Shown: piece after piece, positions 59,763-64,000 of the stretch | How positions within the stretch are numbered: position 1 is the stretch's first letter | Layout of the letters: every line of letters starts with the position of its first letter | Assembly (NCBI RefSeq): GCF_965363235.1 | Contig: NC_134838.1 | Coordinates: forward strand, 16,090,441 to 16,154,440 | Length of the DNA: 64,000 nucleotides | Origin: Mytilus galloprovincialis | Taxonomy: Eukaryota > Mollusca > Bivalvia > Mytilida > Mytilidae | Direction of reading: 5' to 3' | Notes under the pieces: generated by a model | Seen by the model: only the letters and a program-made list of their open reading frames with translations | What the model was told of the DNA's origin: nothing | Databases searched by the model: none | Translations under genes and position numbers: made by a program

Positions 59763-60056
59763 AAAAACACTTGCTTTTAATTAAAGGGACAAAAAAGTAT
59801 GTGGTCAATATCTAGGCTTTACAGATTAAATCCACTAATTATGCCACCTATTTAATTTTTAATATTGGAACAGACTTTCCACTCCAGTTTGTTAGGGTAG
59901 CTTAGTTCACACATATTGAATTCCATGTGATTTGTGGTTGGGAACATTTCCAAATTACTACATATTATATAATTTCTGGTTAAATGGTTAATGTTTCCAG
60001 TGTTTAAACCCTTTTGCACCAAAGTTTAATTTTAAACAAATTTAAAATAGGACATA

Positions 60057-60248
60057 CTTATAGTGTGCTGTTGATCTTTACACAAGTACACAAAATTACT
60101 TATATCTTTACACAAGTACACAAAATTACTTATATCTTTACACAAGTACACAAAATTACTTATATCTTTACACAAGTACATAAAATTACTTATATCAGTC
60201 TAGCCCTTTCTGGATGGTTTCATAGTTCATTCTTATAGTGTGCTGTTG
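60057..60248. repeat. 30-bp minisatellite between direct repeats
   Basis: Four units of 30 bp at 60074-60193 (ATCTTTACACAAGTACACAA then AATTACTTAT). The array lies between two copies of CTTATAGTGTGCTGTTG (60057-60073 and 60232-60248). Confidence 0.93.
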
Positions 60249-60445
60249 CTCTCCAGTGACATGGTTGATGAATGTTTTGGAGGAGTTGTTGTTGAATTGA
60301 GCTACACACATTTTGACCTCACAATATTCTTGGTGAGCCTCATGTGGTTTATCATTTGTTGTCATCTGTCATGAGTATTATTGTTTAATGTTAATGGCTA
60401 AAAGCAGACAATTGTTTTTCTATTATAAGTTACATGGTTCGCTAC

Positions 60446-60624
60446 TGACCCCCTACAGATCCATATTACGAATAACCGTATTACGAATTTATCACACGCT
60501 GGGCTTTTCTGTTGCGTTTTGTTGAAAAATAAACAATGAAACACAACATGAGATGACGTCACCATTAACACGTCATGAACCCCCTATGAAATTTACTAAC
60601 CCCCTATGGTCTCATAGGGGGTCA
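60446..60624. mobile_element. Possible small inverted-repeat element
   Basis: TGACCCCCTA at 60446-60455 and TAGGGGGTCA at 60615-60624 are a perfect 10-bp inverted pair enclosing 179 bp. At the right end ACCCCCTATG (about 60599) pairs with CATAGGGGGT, giving a hairpin. No target duplication found, so it could equally be a local palindrome. Confidence 0.4.
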
Positions 60625-63477
60625 CCACATGACAGCATTAAATAATTCACAACGTGATAATTTACCAGCGGTTCGATAATGTTTTATAGTTTCACATTTT
60701 GTTTTCAAAGGCATGCCTGTTGTAAGCTGTGGGTTTTGCTCATAATTGAAGGATATGTGGGGACTTTTTTTGTTTATATCCTTGTTATTTTGTCTTTTTG
60801 TGGATAATTATCTGACAAACCACATGTTCTTATTTTTAAACGAGTTCACTTAAAATAGCAAATTTTAAATATCAGTTGGAAACTGTAACCAAAAGTAACC
60901 TCAAAGATGATAATTAGAATTTCTTTATCATTGTTTGCAAAAGTAATCTTCAAGTTTTCACTGTGATCATGGTTTTAACATGACCCATTCCTTAGTATAT
61001 ATTATGTACTTGTAACATACTTTGAAATTTATTCGATTACACTTACATAGTTGTTTACATGGTGAATTTAAGCTTTAGATTAATAAGCAACTGGGTTCTT
61101 ATGAATCTTAGTACAGGAAACCTAAAATCTAAACGACAAGTATGAAAATTTATAATAAATTGGAACATATTTAAAGATAATACCTGAGGAAATTCATATC
61201 TAATTTATTGGGTGGGTTGGAAATGGGAAAGAAATGGAGTTCAAAACATATTTCTTAATAAAAAAAAAGATACCCTTAAACTCTCAATTATTTCAAACAA
61301 GGTGTACAAACTGGTAGTTTTAGAATCTTATAAATTAGCATTTTTTTCATTTGAAAGAACAGTTGAAAACCTTTATTTAATCTTCACATAGATAATATGT
61401 TTGAATGGGTCTTGAAGATCATTGCAAATTACAAATTTCTATTCAATATATTTGATCGATATAGTTATTTTAAGATATTTTATGTTCCCTGTTGGCATAA
61501 ATTAAAATTTTTAATATCTTCTATTTCATCACATAATCACCTGCAGTGAGATAAGTTTATCGATGTTACTCGTCCGTGCTGTGTTCCATTTAAAAATGTT
61601 TTGGATCTTTTTATAAAAAAAGATTAATAGGATTTTATAAGGAAGATCTAAATAAATATCTATTTATTTACATACTTTGTCATGTAAAATGATACTTACA
61701 TGGCATTATTGTAGAATTTTATTATTTAATAATTTACATATGATAACCTGAAATATTGAAGAATCTAGAATATGAATTTCTGTGTCAATACACAGAAAAG
61801 TAAAAATACCTTTCAAAAGTTGACACCTTACAGGATTTGCAAAGATCTTAGATGGTTCATTTGACATTTTTTCCTGTGGACAATTATTATTTACTGGTTC
61901 AAACAAAATCTACTGGACAACTTTTTAAAATTATAAAACTTTCAAATTCAAATTTTTTTTCTTCAACAAAATCTTATTTTATTGAATTAACAAGTACTGG
62001 TATTGAAGTGGTTTTAACCTTCTAACCTGTGTGCTTTGCAAACACTTAAGAGAAATTTCAGATATAATTTACTTAAATCAAGTCCTCTGTTTTACTTAGA
62101 AACTATACATAAAAAAAAGGATAATACCAAAAATAGACAGTACCAATCACTGGCCCTGGGCTCCTTTAAAAAAATATGTACAATATACAAACAAGGACAA
62201 ACAACACATGGTCCAGAATACCTGACATGGTACAGGTATGTAAAGTGATGGGGATTAATTTGCAAACAAACCTGCCCTGCTGCCTCTCTAGACCATCATT
62301 TCATAAAAGTAAAACACAATAAAAAAGAAACCTGAACGTTGCAGCTACCAATAGAATGACTACTAATCTGAAATACAAAATAAAGGAGGGACATAATTTG
62401 GAAAGCAGGTTCTTAATGTGCTGGCCATTAAAGAAAGCTTAATAAGGCAGTCAGTTTCTGTTTGAATAATGCTCCTGAAAAAAACAAGAATAAAAAACAA
62501 CACTCCTATTAAGTTTAATGAAGTCTCATCATAAAAAATTAATAGACAACAGGGTTTGTGTAAATAAGAATCAAAACTATGAAATTATGGAAAATTATAT
62601 GTTCTAACTGATCTTCCCTATAATGACAGAAAATGAATATGTAATTTGACATAATTTGACCAATGGTAATATTGTCACCCTAACACATCAGTAAAAGTCT
62701 TCACCATAAACCTTCTGAGACAACGAAAAGTCATAATTAATCATTAGATGAAAAGATATTTGTAGAAATATTTGAGAATGATTGGTAAACTAATTTGAAT
62801 GACAGTTAAAATGTCAGGTAGCTTCTTTCTATAAAACAGAAGATAGTTTTAGAGATATTATTTCCAATTTGTCTTTTGAAACAGAAAATAAGATTTAATT
62901 ATTGATAAATGTAAATTATTCAAAAAAAGTCTTTTGCAAAGTCATTTTCAGTCTGAAGGGAAAATATTAAAAAAATATTATCACAGAGTTCTGTGTACTT
63001 TATTTTTTTCTTTTGTCTTTGATGAAGTTGTAATATGACAATAATTACTTTTCTCATATGACTCCCTATTACTGGTTATCGGTGCAGCAGCTGCAATAAG
63101 ATTAATAGACCACAATTTGCTGTACACAATTGCAAAACATAGCAATCAGGACAGATCCTGTCATAACTGCAGTACCCATAGCTAGTAATAGGGTTAATAC
63201 AACTTTCATCTATAAAGATGTAACATTTTTTAATGAAGAAATTAAGATTTTTGGAACACTTGAAATAGTTTGAACAACCTTTAGCCTTATAGTTCTAATA
63301 CATACATTGTTGAATAACTTCCCATTATGCAAACTAAAAATCAGTTGATCAAATTCAGTGGTCAAATTCAAATTATATCACATCTTTTTCATAGATTCTT
63401 ATTTAACTTGGTTGTTTACTACACATTGAAACATAGATTGTGTATAGAATAAAATGGAAATGTCTTGTCTTTTTCAG

Positions 63478-63646
63478 CCTGGTTATAGTGGAAAACCTAA
63501 AATATTACAGCAAGGATCATTTACAAAAGCAGCACCTTCTAAAGAGCACAAACATTTCAGGCTTGTCAGTGATTCAATTGGAAATAACTACAGTCCACAG
63601 GCTCGTAACTTGACTACATCTTACATCTATGATACAACCAGATTTT
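63478..63646 (+). CDS. Internal exon of an unrecognised gene
   Basis: CTTTTTCAG acceptor, 169 nt, then GTAAGT donor at 63647. The open frame (56 codons plus one base; starts phase 0, ends phase 1) reads PGYSGKPKILQQGSFTKAAP, SKEHKHFRLVSDSIGNNYSP, QARNLTTSYIYDTTRF. It starts in the phase left by the exon at 47308-47403, so both can be joined. The peptide is polar, probably a non-globular or surface stretch. Function not recognised; the gene continues beyond the right edge of the window. Confidence 0.7.
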
Positions 63647-63689
63647 GTAAGTAGATAAAGAATTGAAAATATCACAGAAAAATCTTTAG

Positions 63690-63880
63690 AATAGATATAA
63701 GAAGATGTGGTATGACAGCCTTTGAGACAACTCTCCATCCAAGTCACAATTCGTAAAGGTAAACCATTACAGGTCAAAGTATGGTCTTGAACATGCAGCC
63801 TTGGCTCACACCAAACAGAAAGCTATAAATTACCCCAAAATTTACTAGTGTAAAACCATTCAAACAGGATATATATAATC
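63690..63880 (+). repeat. SINE-like repeat, plus strand
   Basis: ATATAAGAAGATGTGGTATG, TTTGAGACAACTCTCCATCC, AACCATTACAGGTCAAAGT, AGCCTTGGCTCACACC and AAACCATTCAAACAGG; close to the copy at 34877-35110. It sits 44 bp after the exon donor. Confidence 0.8.
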
Positions 63881-64000
63881 TATATAAAAAAAAGCTTGTT
63901 TATGCTCCATCTGCAATAGGATTTCAGTCCTAGGTATATTTACCTGCTATAGACGGGAAGTAACTATAGAAACTAATGCACCAAAACCTTTTGCATTGTT

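Larger units (their letters stand above)
47404..63477 (+). other. Inferred 16-kb intron
   Basis: From GTAAGT at 47404 to CTTTTTCAG at 63477. AT-rich throughout, with minisatellites (54738, 58652, 60074), SINE-like fragments, two short elements with target duplications (52373, 59605) and a small inverted-repeat element (60446). Between these (47.5-50.7, 50.8-52.3, 53.6-54.7, 55.25-57.6, 60.7-63.4 kb) I see nothing that can be supported. That the two flanking exons belong to one gene is inferred from strand and phase. Confidence 0.5.

Overview
The window looks like nuclear DNA of a bivalve mollusc, most likely a mussel (Mytilus-like). It is AT-rich, has spliced genes with long introns, and is crowded with dispersed repeats whose wording I recognise from bivalve genomes. 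Species assignment is inference; no search was run.

Layout. Positions 1-2140 are a 20-bp satellite built on the palindrome TTAACGCGTTAA; a sister array with a different spacer lies at 4337-4955, with decayed units to about 5292. Positions 5509-8012 form an inverted-repeat (foldback-type) unit whose two ends each carry a perfect hairpin. A long bivalve repeat (AGCTCACC family) occurs inside it (6235-7510) and again at 8787-10623. A short first exon with a signal peptide lies at 10824-10902. Tandem arrays follow: 168-bp units (11776-12508) and 90-bp units (14301-15838). On the minus strand the 90-bp monomer reads like a microexon flanked by splice sites.

The best gene is a two-exon carotenoid oxygenase (16966-17130 and 26257-27636, plus strand) with a TATA box and initiator, a signal peptide, all four iron-binding histidines and a polyadenylation signal. 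Its 9.1-kb intron holds a decayed, antisense tyrosine-recombinase retrotransposon of Ngaro type (Gag, RT/RNase H, recombinase, SGNH hydrolase; 24411-19530). That element is itself interrupted by a 5'-truncated piece of another retroelement.

Downstream, 30456-31341 is an intronless Cdc25 phosphatase copy, broken by a 10-bp insertion that looks like a transposon footprint. The stretch 31.4-47.3 kb has no recognisable host gene. It holds SINE-like repeats, a 225-bp MITE with perfect 6-bp target duplications (42606-42830) and a 5'-truncated LINE (44590-43430).

Two exons with compatible phase (47308-47403 and 63478-63646) probably belong to one unrecognised plus-strand gene with a 16-kb intron. 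The intron contains several minisatellites and two short elements with clean target duplications. The gene continues beyond both window edges.
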